In this document: positions 33,537-44,085 of the stretch, piece after piece
Numbering within the stretch: the stretch's first letter is position 1
How the letters are laid out: the number at the start of each line of letters is the position of its first letter
From: Salinibacterium sp.
GTDB taxonomy: Bacteria; Actinomycetota; Actinomycetes; Actinomycetales; Microbacteriaceae
Length of the DNA: 64,000 nt
Assembly: GCA_015234465.1 (NCBI GenBank)
Contig: JADGNA010000008.1
Span: 310,001-374,000 of the forward strand
Reading direction: 5' to 3'
The notes under the pieces: generated by a model
What the model was told of the DNA's origin: nothing
The model's database searches: none
What the model saw: the letters and a program-made list of their open reading frames with translations, nothing else
Made by a program: the position numbers and the translations under genes

Positions 33537-34181
33537 CTACCTTCGCATCGCCTCGTGGATGCGCAGGGCGGTCTCTATGCCGAGGGCGTTGGTGCGCGAC
33601 TCGACGATGTTGCCGGCGTCAATGTAGAGGCCCACCGCGCTGACGACGATGCTCACATTGCCCTTGTTGACGATCACGCCGATGGCGGAGAGCTCGTCGG
33701 CCGGGTCAAACTCCGGATTGAGGGAGAGGACGTAGGCGCCGATATCGTCCGCGGGAGCGTACTCGTGGACCAGGCCGGCCGCCTCATTGTCGGCGCGACT
33801 GGAGGGGTTCTTCTCGATCGTGACACCGATGCTGATGCCGCCGAACTTGGCGAGGCCAGACAGGTCTTGGTCGACCGTCTGCGGGGTGAGCCAGACGCAC
33901 GAGAGATCAATCGCGAGTGGCTGCTCGTTGACCCCCTCGTGACCGTCCGGGGACGGGACGAAGTCACCGATCAGGTCTCCCGCGCTGGAGGCCACCTCAG
34001 CGCAGTCGGGCAGCTCGTCGTAGCTGAGCATCTCGGCGCTTGAAGCGGTGCCTGCTTGCTGGCTGTCGTCAACACGCTGTTCCACCGCGGCAATGACCTC
34101 CTCTGGAGTGGAGGCGCCGCAGGCGGTGAGGGCGAGGACCAGCGGGACGGCTGCAAGGATGAGGAATCGTTTCGGGGTCAC
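33537..34181 (-). CDS. Hypothetical lipoprotein
   Basis: The 214-aa product begins with a lipoprotein signal: MTPKRFLILAAVPLVLALTA followed by Cys, a clear lipobox (LTAC). The mature part has scattered features of the small actinobacterial DUF3558-like lipoproteins (single Cys near DCAEVA, another in SCVWLT that could form a disulfide) but no domain I can name. The open frame runs upstream to 34466, but the signal peptide fixes the start at the GTG at 34181. A perfect 33-bp palindrome lies 30 bases upstream. Confidence 0.7.
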   Translation of the reverse strand: MTPKRFLILAAVPLVLALTACGASTPEEVIAAVEQRVDDSQQAGTASSAEMLSYDELPDCAEVASSAGDLIGDFVPSPDGHEGVNEQPLAIDLSCVWLTPQTVDQDLSGLAKFGGISIGVTIEKNPSSRADNEAAGLVHEYAPADDIGAYVLSLNPEFDPADELSAIGVIVNKGNVSIVVSAVGLYIDAGNIVESRTNALGIETALRIHEAMRR

Positions 34182-34210
34182 GGTGCACCATTCTGGCGCG
34201 ACGGATGCCT

Positions 34211-34243
34211 GCGGCGCCAGCACTGCAGCAGTGCTGGCGCCGC
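34211..34243. repeat. Perfect 33-bp palindrome
   Basis: GCGGCGCCAGCACTGC at 34211-34226 is followed by one A and then its exact complement up to 34243. It is between the lipoprotein gene (start 34181) and the upstream small gene (ends 34277), both on the minus strand. No T-run follows on that strand, so it may be a terminator without a U-tract, a processing hairpin or a binding site. Confidence 0.7.
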
Positions 34244-34276
34244 CGACGTTGGTGGCCGTCGAGTCCGCTACCGGGG

Positions 34277-34636
34277 TCAGACCACCGGGGCTGGCTCCAC
34301 AAGGCGCGCGACGAGAGTGCGCACCTGGTTGAGTTCGCCCTGGAGTCGTTCGACCTCGGCGCGGACCTGAGCGAGCTCCGCGTCGAGGGCGATCTCGTAG
34401 CGATCGTCCCGCGGCGGGAGCGCCGCCCGGATGATGTGCGGATAACCGGCATCGAGCGCCAGCCATGCGCCCACCGAGATCGTGCGACCCGTGCGGTTGC
34501 GGATGGTGCGGGCACCATCGCTTGTGACCACCCGGAGTGCGGCACCATCTACGCGGAGTACCCGCGCGGGGATGCTGAACGGAGGGAGTTGTTCTTTGCT
34601 CCAGCCCTGGAGGGGGAGCTCGTGCTGACTAGACAA
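34277..34636 (-). CDS. Small OB-fold protein resembling the RsgA N-terminus
   Basis: The frame encodes PLQGWSKEQLPPF, PARVLRVDGAALRVVTSDG, then SVGAWLALDAGYPHIIRAAL PPRD and a C-terminal coiled coil (ELAQVRAEVERLQGELNQVR). The first 70 residues look like the OB-fold domain of the ribosome GTPase RsgA (GRVxRVDxG..., xVGDWVAL..., LPRR), but the GTPase domain is absent. The start is uncertain: TTG at 34636 has GAGG eight bases upstream, and the frame is open to 34723. I consider it a likely small protein of unknown function. Confidence 0.5.
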   Translation of the reverse strand: MSSQHELPLQGWSKEQLPPFSIPARVLRVDGAALRVVTSDGARTIRNRTGRTISVGAWLALDAGYPHIIRAALPPRDDRYEIALDAELAQVRAEVERLQGELNQVRTLVARLVEPAPVV

Positions 34637-34995
34637 TCTGTGTACCTCATCGAATCTGGCGTCGCACGCCGGATGAGGCGCGCGTCTAGTGGGAAGGAGT
34701 GGTGTGGGAGGGGACTGGGGCACAGATCTTCGCTTCGGTAATCAATGTCATCCCCTCCTTTCTCTCTTCTTGTGCGGCCTTGGGGAACGGCCGGCGTCGC
34801 GATTCGGTTGATTGTGCTGAGCTTGTCGCGAACGCGTGTCAGAACGTCAATTTCGCGGCTCGGAAACGTTAGCGGATGCGTTGGATGCAACGCAAGCATT
34901 CGCTGGAAATTCCTCACCGCAGGCATCGGGAGCTTCTTACCTCAGCGTTGACGTTACGGGCAGCCACCGACATTCGGAGGGCCTCGTCGAGTGAC
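34637..34995. other. Non-coding gap with lower GC
   Basis: This stretch of about 360 bases has lower GC than its surroundings and no frame with recognisable coding character on either strand. It contains pyrimidine-rich DNA near 34750 (CCTCCTTTCTCTCTTCTTG) and probably holds the promoter for the small OB-fold gene on the minus strand. I see no repeat or RNA fold that I can name. Confidence 0.5.
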
Positions 34996-35036
34996 GAGAA
35001 ACGGCCCTTCCCGACGGTCGGGAAGGGCCGTTTCTC
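34996..35036 (-). terminator. Strong hairpin downstream of the Clp gene
   Basis: GAGAAACGGCCCTTCCCGA at 34996-35014 pairs perfectly with its complement at 35018-35036 around a CGG loop, giving a 19-bp stem. It begins 28 bases after the stop codon of the Clp ATPase gene on the minus strand. On that strand the descending arm contains GTTTCTC, which can serve as the U-rich part, so an intrinsic terminator is likely. Confidence 0.75.
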
Positions 35037-35063
35037 TGCCCTCAGCGGGCGGGTCGGGCCGAG

Positions 35064-37580
<2,517 letters not shown>

Positions 37581-37599
37581 TGTGTCCTCCTGGCTTGAA

Positions 37600-37620
37600 G
37601 TTGAGTGCCTTCGACTCAAG
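37600..37620. promoter_or_regulatory. HAIR element (HspR operator)
   Basis: TTGAGT at 37601-37606, a 7-base spacer (GCCTTCG) and ACTCAAG at 37614-37620 match the HspR-associated inverted repeat CTTGAGT-N7-ACTCAAG except for the first base. It lies 20 bases upstream of the TTG start of the Clp ATPase. HspR, with DnaK as co-repressor, represses clpB and dnaK operons in Streptomyces and mycobacteria, so heat-shock control is expected here. Confidence 0.85.
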
Positions 37621-37710
37621 TTTATTCAACGACGCGGGAGAGCAAAAATTCCGCCTCCCGACGACTTTTCTCCGAGGTTCGTGAGACTCGGCACAACTTG
37701 GCGACGAGCG

Positions 37711-37733
37711 GCCGTACGGTGTGCGCGTACGGC
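37711..37733. promoter_or_regulatory. Inverted repeat upstream of DJ-1/PfpI gene
   Basis: GCCGTACG at 37711-37718 and CGTACGGC at 37726-37733 form a perfect 8-bp inverted repeat with a 7-base spacer. It is about 50 bases upstream of the DJ-1/PfpI start at 37782, a fit for an operator near the promoter. The binding protein is unknown. Confidence 0.35.
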
Positions 37734-37781
37734 GGCGCGCCCACCCGGTGCGCCGGAGGACTGATCGAAGGAGGAGCCCAC

Positions 37782-38330
37782 ATGGCTGACCTGACCGGCA
37801 AGAAGATCGCATTCGTTGCGACGAACGGCTTTGAGGACTCGGAGCTCACCGAACCGTGGAAGGCCGTGAGCAAGGCGGGCGGAACCCCCGTGATGATCTC
37901 CCCCGAGTCCGGCTCGATCGAGGGCAAGAACGGCCACAAGCAGGCGGTCGACATGTCGACATCGGATGCGTCTGCCGCTGACTTCCACGGGCTGGTTCTG
38001 CCCGGCGGGGTCGTGAACGGCGACACGATTCGCATGGATGGCGCGGCCGTATCGTTCGTGCGTGAGATCTTCGCGCAGCACAAGCCCGTCGGGGCGATCT
38101 GCCACGGTGGCTGGATCCTCGCCGACGCCGACGTGCTGAAGGGCCGCAAGCTCACCTCCTATGCGAGTCTCAAGACTGACCTGCGGAACGCCGGTGCCGA
38201 GTGGGTCGACGAGGAGGTTGTCGTGGATGCGGGCCTCGTGTCGAGCCGCACGCCTGACGACCTGCCCGCCTTCAACTCGAAGATCGTGGAGGAGTTCGCG
38301 GAGGGCAAGCACGAGGGCCAGACCGCGTAG
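37782..38330 (+). CDS. DJ-1/PfpI family protein
   Basis: The 182-aa protein of the type 1 glutamine amidotransferase-like fold begins KKIAFVATNGFEDSELTEPW and has the nucleophile elbow GAICHGGWILADAD with reactive Cys followed by His. These match the YhbO/PfpI general stress proteins, which act as deglycases or chaperones in E. coli. GAAGGAGGAG precedes the ATG. It is divergent from the heat-shock-controlled Clp gene, and both may take part in protein quality control; this is inference. Confidence 0.93.
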   Translation: MADLTGKKIAFVATNGFEDSELTEPWKAVSKAGGTPVMISPESGSIEGKNGHKQAVDMSTSDASAADFHGLVLPGGVVNGDTIRMDGAAVSFVREIFAQHKPVGAICHGGWILADADVLKGRKLTSYASLKTDLRNAGAEWVDEEVVVDAGLVSSRTPDDLPAFNSKIVEEFAEGKHEGQTA

Positions 38331-38347
38331 GCCCGGTTTTTCACGGA

Positions 38348-38374
38348 TGCCCCCGCGGGTTGCCTGCGGGGGCA
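38348..38374. terminator. Hairpin between DJ-1 gene and nuclease gene
   Basis: TGCCCCCGC at 38348-38356 pairs with GCGGGGGCA at 38366-38374 around a nine-base loop, in the convergent gap between the DJ-1/PfpI gene and the nuclease-helicase gene. A TTTTT run lies just before the stem (38337-38341), which serves the minus-strand transcript. A terminator for both directions is likely. Confidence 0.65.
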
Positions 38375-38415
38375 TTCGCTTGTTCAGGCGGCTTTCGTTC
38401 AGGCGGCGCAGCTGA

Positions 38416-41400
38416 TCAGGTGCCTTCCACGAGCGTGATGAACGCGCTCAACTCGGCGACCCCGTCGGGAGTCGCTGGCAGGTACTCAGTAAGGTGCGGC
38501 GAGTGCACGAGGTAGGCGGCCCACTGCGCTCGCGAGATGGCGACGTTGAGGCGGTTGCGCATGAGCAGGAACGACATGCCGCGCGGCACTTCCACCGGCG
38601 ATGAGGCCGCGAGCGTGACGATCGCGATGACCGCCTCCTGCCCCTGGAACTTGTCGACCGTGCCGACCCGCACATCCCCCAGTCCCGCGCGAAGCAGCGC
38701 CGCGTGCACGAGGGCGACCTGCGCGTTGTAGGGCGACACCACGATCACGTCGTCCTGCGTGAGTGGTCGCGGCGTGCCGTCGGTCCATTCCCGACCGAGC
38801 ATGTCGCGCACGATCTCGACGACGGCGGATGCCTCTTCCACGGAGTCGACCGCGTTGCCCCAGTGGTCGACGGCGATGGGATGGAGACCGGGCTCGATTC
38901 CGTCGAGGTGGCGAGCCGCGGCATCCGGATGCGAGTGCAGGGCGCCCGCGTAGGAGAGTCGCGAGACGGGCGCGGTGACGGCAGGGTGCATGCGGCGACT
39001 GGCAGCAAGGAAGTAGCCGAGCTCGCCGGGGAGCACGTCGTGACCGTCGCTGATCCAGCCGAGCGCGGAGCCGTCGATGGGTTCGGGGTGCGTGCCCTGA
39101 CTGACCTGCGGCAGTTGCTGCGGGTCGCCGAGGAGGAGCAGGTTGTGGGCGGCGACGCTGGAGGCGATCGTGGCGGCGAGTGAGAACTGGCCGGCTTCGT
39201 CGATGACGAGGAGGTCGAGCGAGTCGCGCGGGATGCGGGCCGGGTTGGAGAGGTCCCACGCGGTGCCGCCGATGACGTAGCCGCGGGGGTTGCTCGCAGC
39301 GAAGAGCAGCTGCCCGTCTTTGGGGAGGGCGGTGAAGGGGCAGTCGGTGTTCTCGGTGACCTTGCCGACTTGGCTCGCGTCAAGCCCGGCCTTCTCGACG
39401 ACAGCGCTGAGCACGTTCTCGACGACGGCGTGGGATTGGGCGACGACGCCGATCTTCCAGCCGTGGCGCCGCACGAGTTCCGCGATGACGTGGGAGGCGA
39501 GGTAGGTCTTGCCGGTGCCGGGTGGGCCCTGCACGGCGAGGTAGGAGTCGTCGAGGTCGAGGCAGGCGGCGGTGACGGCACGGATGTAGTCCTCGTCGCT
39601 CGCGTCGGGCAGCATGCCGGAGCGCGTTCGGGGCGGGGTGCGGCGCAGGATGTCGACTGCCGCATCCTTCGGCCACGGCCCGCTGCCGTCGGGGCCGCGG
39701 GAGTCGACGATGGCCTGTGCCCATTCCTCGATCGCGGGCTTCTGCTGGCCGGCGGGCGGCGGGGTGCCGGGGGTGAGGGCGACGGGGAGCACCGAGTAGG
39801 GCTGGCCGTCGGCGCGGAGGGTCTCCTGGATGAGCACGCTGTCGTCGTCCACGTCGAGCAGGGTGATCTGCTTGCAGCTGCGCGCGCCCGGCTCGGCGCC
39901 GGGGTTCGTGAAGGGAGCAGGCTGCTCGTAGAGGGCGAAGGGTCCACTCATGCCGCCGGGCTTGACGCTGGAACCGGGTGCCCAGGTGCCGTGGAGCCTG
40001 ACGATGCGGCGCTCGTTTCGCTGGCGTCCCTCTTTGTACCAGTCGGTCTCGACGCTGCCGCGGCCCACGACGAAGACGTCGCGGGTGTCGCCCCATTCCT
40101 GGATGGGGGCGACGAGCCGACTGAAGTGGCCCCACCAGAAGGTCTTCTGTTCGCGGCGGTGGTAGTCGATCGCGGCGGCGGCGAAGGCGGCGGCGGTCTC
40201 GTCGGCGGTGCGTTCGACTGAGGAACCCGCGAGCCGCAGGAGTGCGTCGTGGAGGGGCGAGGGCTCGAGCTCGAGCGGCTCGGTTTCAGAGACCGGAAGG
40301 GGTGTGACATCCGCCCCCGTGGCGAGCTCGAGCAGCCAGTCGCGCAGCCGGAGAGTCGAGACGCAGTCGTAGCGGTTGTAGTCGGCGATGTCGTGGAGCT
40401 TGCGCTCGTATCCGGCCTGGTCTCCAGAGGAGCGGAGTTCGACGGCGGCGGCGTATTCGACGATCGAGTCGGCCGCGTTGGTGACCCCGTCGGCGTCGCG
40501 GAGTTCGTCGCCCATGTAGAGCGGTTCGAGTTTCTTGATCGAGTAGGAGCGGCTGCCGACGCGGAGTGCGCGTGACACGATCGGGTAGAGGTCGACGAGC
40601 ACGTGCTCCCGCAGGAGTTGGTCGACCTCGGCCTCGCCCACGCCGTGGCGGGCGGCAAGTTGTGCGAGGTGCGTGCGTTCGTAGGACGCGTAGTGGTAGA
40701 TGTGCATGCCGGGGTCGCGGCGGCGGCGTTCGGCGACATCGGCGAGGAAGGCGCGCAGGGCATGCTTCTCCTCGGCGAAGTCGTGCGCCCAGTAGGCCGT
40801 GAACTCTCCCGCGCTGTCGACGTAGCCGAAGAGGTAGTCGAGGCCCCAGCGGGTGCTGTCGCCCTCGGTATAGAGCGGGTCGCCCTCGAAGTCGAAGAAG
40901 ATGTCGCCGGGGTCGGGGGCGGGAATGGCGGCGAGCGCCTCCCCATCGACCAGGCGGAATGGCGGGGGCCCGGCCTTGCCGCTCCCCTCGATCTGCAGCG
41001 CGGCCTGCGCGCGCAGCCCGGCGAGGGTGCGGTCGGCGATGCCTTCGACGGGCCCTGTGGATGCGGCAAGCTCATCGATCGTGTGGATGCCCGCTGCCGC
41101 GAGCCGCTGGTGTTGCGTGACGCGCAGCCCGGCGACGAGCAGCACGTCGCGCGCCGCCTGCACCTCGGCGTCGCACACCTCGCAGCGCCCGCAGATGGCG
41201 TAGTCGGGGTCGCCCCATTCGACGGCGGATGTCGCGGCCATCCGCTCCCGCACGATCTGGTGCAGCCGCTGGCGTCGCCGGCGGTACACGGGCGCGATGT
41301 CGGCGACGCTGTGGGGGCTGGTGCGTCCGTCGCCGAGGAGGAGTTCGACGCGATCGGAGACGGGGACGCCGATGCGCTCCATCTGTTCCGTGTAGGCGGC

Positions 41401-41883
41401 GAGCTGCAGCAACGCGGTCACGCGAGCGCTGCGCGCGAGCTTGGTGTCTTGCACGATGTAGCGGCCGTCGTCGCCGCGCACGATGAAGTCGGCGAAGCCT
41501 AGGAACGCGATCTCGACCCCGTTCTCCACAGTGCCGCGCTCATGGAAGGTCGCCTGGAACACCACGTCGGCGCCCGAACGGAAGGCCTCGAGGGTGTCGT
41601 GCGCCGCGGCATCCAGTTCCGCGGACTCGCGCGCGTTGACCCGCGGAATCTCGACGACCTCATGAGAAAGCTTGTACTCCTCGAGCACACGGCCCTCGTG
41701 CTGGTCGCCGAGGCTGCTGGTGCGCTCGAGCATGGCGTCGGGTTCCGGCGCGACACCCTCAATGCGGCCGAGCTTCACGTCGAGCGCGCGCACGAACGCG
41801 AACTCACACTTCGACGCCGCCGTCAGGTCACTCGCGCTCGTGTAGACGACGGCATGCCCGTCATCGGCCGCGCTCAGGAACAC
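38416..41883 (-). CDS. TM0106-type RecB-like nuclease fused to SF1 helicase
   Basis: The 1155-aa protein joins three enzymatic parts. Residues 1-270 resemble the TM0106 RecB-like nuclease: YTSASDLTAASKCEFAFVRA, SLGDQHEGRVLEEYK, FADFIVR with QDTKLARSARV, and a Cys cluster CGRCEVC that may hold iron-sulfur. Next comes an RNase H-like 3'-5' exonuclease domain (DIFFDFEGDPLY, ADYNRYDCVSTLRLRDWL). The C-terminal third is an SF1 helicase of the Dna2/Upf1 type (VQGPPGTGKTYLASHV, LVIDEAGQFSL, GTVDKFQGQEAVIAIV). It should process DNA ends. The start is GTG at 41883; the frame is open to 42006 but without family similarity. Confidence 0.85.
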   Translation of the reverse strand: MFLSAADDGHAVVYTSASDLTAASKCEFAFVRALDVKLGRIEGVAPEPDAMLERTSSLGDQHEGRVLEEYKLSHEVVEIPRVNARESAELDAAAHDTLEAFRSGADVVFQATFHERGTVENGVEIAFLGFADFIVRGDDGRYIVQDTKLARSARVTALLQLAAYTEQMERIGVPVSDRVELLLGDGRTSPHSVADIAPVYRRRRQRLHQIVRERMAATSAVEWGDPDYAICGRCEVCDAEVQAARDVLLVAGLRVTQHQRLAAAGIHTIDELAASTGPVEGIADRTLAGLRAQAALQIEGSGKAGPPPFRLVDGEALAAIPAPDPGDIFFDFEGDPLYTEGDSTRWGLDYLFGYVDSAGEFTAYWAHDFAEEKHALRAFLADVAERRRRDPGMHIYHYASYERTHLAQLAARHGVGEAEVDQLLREHVLVDLYPIVSRALRVGSRSYSIKKLEPLYMGDELRDADGVTNAADSIVEYAAAVELRSSGDQAGYERKLHDIADYNRYDCVSTLRLRDWLLELATGADVTPLPVSETEPLELEPSPLHDALLRLAGSSVERTADETAAAFAAAAIDYHRREQKTFWWGHFSRLVAPIQEWGDTRDVFVVGRGSVETDWYKEGRQRNERRIVRLHGTWAPGSSVKPGGMSGPFALYEQPAPFTNPGAEPGARSCKQITLLDVDDDSVLIQETLRADGQPYSVLPVALTPGTPPPAGQQKPAIEEWAQAIVDSRGPDGSGPWPKDAAVDILRRTPPRTRSGMLPDASDEDYIRAVTAACLDLDDSYLAVQGPPGTGKTYLASHVIAELVRRHGWKIGVVAQSHAVVENVLSAVVEKAGLDASQVGKVTENTDCPFTALPKDGQLLFAASNPRGYVIGGTAWDLSNPARIPRDSLDLLVIDEAGQFSLAATIASSVAAHNLLLLGDPQQLPQVSQGTHPEPIDGSALGWISDGHDVLPGELGYFLAASRRMHPAVTAPVSRLSYAGALHSHPDAAARHLDGIEPGLHPIAVDHWGNAVDSVEEASAVVEIVRDMLGREWTDGTPRPLTQDDVIVVSPYNAQVALVHAALLRAGLGDVRVGTVDKFQGQEAVIAIVTLAASSPVEVPRGMSFLLMRNRLNVAISRAQWAAYLVHSPHLTEYLPATPDGVAELSAFITLVEGT

Positions 41884-41961
41884 GCCTGCGCCAGGGTCTC
41901 GGTCATATCGAAACGCTATCGCGAGCCACCGACACGGGGCGCGCCGCCGCCTCGCCCGCCC

Positions 41962-42020
41962 GTGACATCCGACATATGCACCTTCCCGAGCCCGGGGAAC
42001 ATGCATTTCTCGGATCTCAC
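41962..42020. repeat. 59-bp palindromic intergenic repeat, copy B
   Basis: This copy starts GTGACATCCG and ends CGGATCTCAC, the same length and layout as copy A at 13652-13710, with about 70 percent of bases identical and the outer arms best conserved. Here the flanking genes are divergent (nuclease-helicase and PadR), so it cannot be a gene-end terminator for either. Confidence 0.75.
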
Positions 42021-42044
42021 CGCGGGCACCACTACTTGCGCTGT

Positions 42045-42056
42045 CTGACTAGTCAG
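42045..42056. promoter_or_regulatory. Perfect palindrome CTGACTAGTCAG before padR
   Basis: This 12-bp perfect palindrome lies 15 bases upstream of the PadR start, and a second half-site CTAGTCA follows at 42066-42072. The spacing suits autoregulation by the PadR protein encoded downstream, which is the common mode in the family. The known PadR consensus differs, so this is an inference from position. Confidence 0.45.
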
Positions 42057-42071
42057 CCATACGATCTAGTC

Positions 42072-42419
42072 ATGATTCAAGAACAGTGGCCCAGCGAGTG
42101 GCTTCGCGGCGTCCTCGGCGTGTGCGTATTGCGCGTGCTGCTCGACGGCCCGAGCTACGGCTACGCGATCATCCAGCGACTGGCGGATGCCGGCCTCGGC
42201 GAGGTCAAGGGTGGCACCCTTTACCCCCTCCTCGGCCGCCTCGAGGATGCGGGCCATGTCGAGGTCGAGTGGCGCCCCGGCGATGGGGGCCCCGGCCGCA
42301 AGTACTTCGCGCTCACCCCAAGCGGGCGTGATCACGCACTTCAGCAGGCATCCGATTGGGCTGCCTTCGCCACCGTCACACGCGCGCTCACCGATGCAGC
42401 GCTCGAGAAGAAGGGTTGA
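42072..42419 (+). CDS. PadR-family transcriptional regulator
   Basis: The 115-aa winged-helix protein has the PadR pattern: WLRGVLGVCVLRVLLDGPSY, GYAIIQRLADAGLGEVKGGT, LYPLLGRLEDAGHVEVEWRP and GRKYFALTPSG. It probably represses its own operon, which includes the following membrane protein gene two bases later. Start ATG at 42072; the frame opens earlier but through the palindrome region. PadR/HAAS-membrane protein pairs are common in Gram-positive bacteria. Confidence 0.92.
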   Translation: MIQEQWPSEWLRGVLGVCVLRVLLDGPSYGYAIIQRLADAGLGEVKGGTLYPLLGRLEDAGHVEVEWRPGDGGPGRKYFALTPSGRDHALQQASDWAAFATVTRALTDAALEKKG

Positions 42420-42421
42420 CC

Positions 42422-43162
42422 ATGAACTCCACGAGCAACGACTACCTGCGGCTCGCCCCGAGCGTCGACCCCGCCTGGGTCGAGGACTTCGTGTTGGAGC
42501 TGCGCCTCCTCGACGTGCCGGGCACCCACATTGGCGACGCCCTCGCACTCGTCGAGAGTCACGTCGCGGAGTCGGGCGAGAGTGCTCAGGACGCCTTCGG
42601 CGACGCCCGGGAGTACGCGAAAGAGTCGGCGCGAGGCCAGGTTCCGGATGCCCTCGACTTCTCGTGGATCCTCGGCAGCGTCTTCGGCTTGATCGGCATG
42701 CTGCTCACGATCTTCGGGGTGCAGGCGTGGTTCTTCGACAGCGGCGTGTTCGAGCTGAGCGTCGGCACGCTCGTGCTGATCGCGATGGTGCTCGTGGCGG
42801 TCGCGTTCCTGCATTTCCGCTCGACGCAGGTCATCCGCTTCGTCGTGCGACGCACCTGGGTCGCGATCGCGATCTTCACCATGTGGTCGGTGGCGATGCT
42901 GGGCGCGCTCCTGCTGTTCCCGGCGATCGTCGCACAGATCCCGGCCGCGATCGTCACCGTGCTGGGTGTCGCGTCGCTCGCCCTCGGCAGCGTGCTCGAG
43001 TGGCGCAGCAATAGCGCGGGCCAGCTCGAGGACCCCATCGTCGGCCCCGGCGAGAAGCCGCAGGCCGGCATGACGTGGTTCAGCCGCGTGACGATCCTGC
43101 TGTTCCCGATCCTCACGGTCGTGATGCTCGGCTTCGGCATGCTGCTCAACGCGATCGCGTGA
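42422..43162 (+). CDS. Membrane protein with HAAS-like N-terminal domain
   Basis: The 246-aa protein has an N-terminal helical domain of about 75 residues (VDPAWVEDFVLELRLLDVPG through AFGDAREYAKESARG) resembling the HAAS domain found beside PadR regulators, followed by six hydrophobic helices and a short cytoplasmic loop. It starts two bases after the PadR stop. Its role is probably in sensing or signalling at the membrane, but no activity is known. Confidence 0.75.
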   Translation: MNSTSNDYLRLAPSVDPAWVEDFVLELRLLDVPGTHIGDALALVESHVAESGESAQDAFGDAREYAKESARGQVPDALDFSWILGSVFGLIGMLLTIFGVQAWFFDSGVFELSVGTLVLIAMVLVAVAFLHFRSTQVIRFVVRRTWVAIAIFTMWSVAMLGALLLFPAIVAQIPAAIVTVLGVASLALGSVLEWRSNSAGQLEDPIVGPGEKPQAGMTWFSRVTILLFPILTVVMLGFGMLLNAIA

Positions 43163-43167
43163 GCGAA

Positions 43168-43199
43168 AGGGTGACGGATGTCGCGGCATCCGTCACCCT
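43168..43199. terminator. Hairpin after the PadR operon
   Basis: AGGGTGACGGATG at 43168-43180 pairs perfectly with CATCCGTCACCCT at 43187-43199 around a six-base loop, beginning five bases after the stop codon of the membrane protein gene. No long T-run follows, as is common for high-GC terminators. Confidence 0.65.
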
Positions 43200-43310
43200 C
43201 GCGCGTCTCCGCGCATAGGCCGCCGAGTCCGGGAGAATGGGCGGGTGCCCCTGCGACGCCGGGGTGCTGCCCGCGGTTCGGGGAACCGCCGACGACAAGG
43301 AGACCCTCCT

Positions 43311-44084
43311 GTGACCGACGACTTCGACAAGCTCCTGGGCGGATTCGACGAGCCCGAGGCCGAGCGCTCTCCGGCCGCGAAGGAGAAGGCGCAACCCCTC
43401 GCATCCGCCCCGCCGCAGGAGAAGAAGCGCAACACGGTGCTCCCGTGGGTCGTCGTGGGGGTCGTCGCGCTGCTGGCGATCGGCGGCGGCGTCACCTTTG
43501 CGGTCATGAACCTGGGCGGCTCGGATGCAACGGCGCCAGCGGCTTCGGAGGGATCGACCCCCTCGGAGCGCCCGGCCGAGACACCGTCAGCGGAACCCGA
43601 GACCCCCGAGCCCGCGGCATCCGCTCTGCCCGCAACGTGCCGGGATATCTTCAGCCCCGCCTACTACGAGGAGTTGGCCGCGACGGGCGCGGTGCTGTCG
43701 GAGGGGAACACGGGGCCGCGGGAGCAGCCTTTCGACGCGGAAGTGCCGGGAGTCGTCGAGTCGACGATCGCGGCGGCCCCGCACCTGGAGTGCACGTGGA
43801 GCTTCGCGGACAACTTCAGCGTGGGCATCCAGACGGTTGTCGCTGAGGTCACCGATGAGCAGGCGATCCAGGTGACGGAGGCACTGGAGGGTGCCGGGTT
43901 TGCGGGCGTCAACGAGCTGGGTAGCGTGCGCTACATCAAGGAGGTTGCGGGCACGGAGGGTTTTGGCCCGCACGGGTATTCGATCATCGCGCGCGACGGC
44001 CTGCTGGTCGCGACCAAGTGGGTCGATTGGCCGGCGACGGGCTACACCGCCGATATCGTGAACACGCTGCTGGGACCTGCCTGA
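43311..44084 (+). CDS. Single-pass membrane protein, hypothetical
   Basis: The 257-aa protein has an acidic cytoplasmic N-terminus (TDDFDKLLGGFDEPEAERSP), one transmembrane helix near residues 44-66 (LPWVVVGVVALLAIGGGVTF), a Ser/Thr/Pro/Glu-rich linker and an extracellular C-terminal domain with two Cys (ATCRDIF, LECTWSF) likely joined by a disulfide. No domain name can be given. The GTG start at 43311 follows AAGGAG; the frame is open from 43245 but without features. It is convergent with a VOC gene ending one base later. Confidence 0.7.
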   Translation: MTDDFDKLLGGFDEPEAERSPAAKEKAQPLASAPPQEKKRNTVLPWVVVGVVALLAIGGGVTFAVMNLGGSDATAPAASEGSTPSERPAETPSAEPETPEPAASALPATCRDIFSPAYYEELAATGAVLSEGNTGPREQPFDAEVPGVVESTIAAAPHLECTWSFADNFSVGIQTVVAEVTDEQAIQVTEALEGAGFAGVNELGSVRYIKEVAGTEGFGPHGYSIIARDGLLVATKWVDWPATGYTADIVNTLLGPA

Positions 44085-44085
44085 G

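Noticed and set aside
34549-34926. A 125-codon minus-strand open frame
   Set aside because: It overlaps the RsgA-like frame, has no domain and an Arg/Ser/Pro-rich composition typical of a shadow frame.
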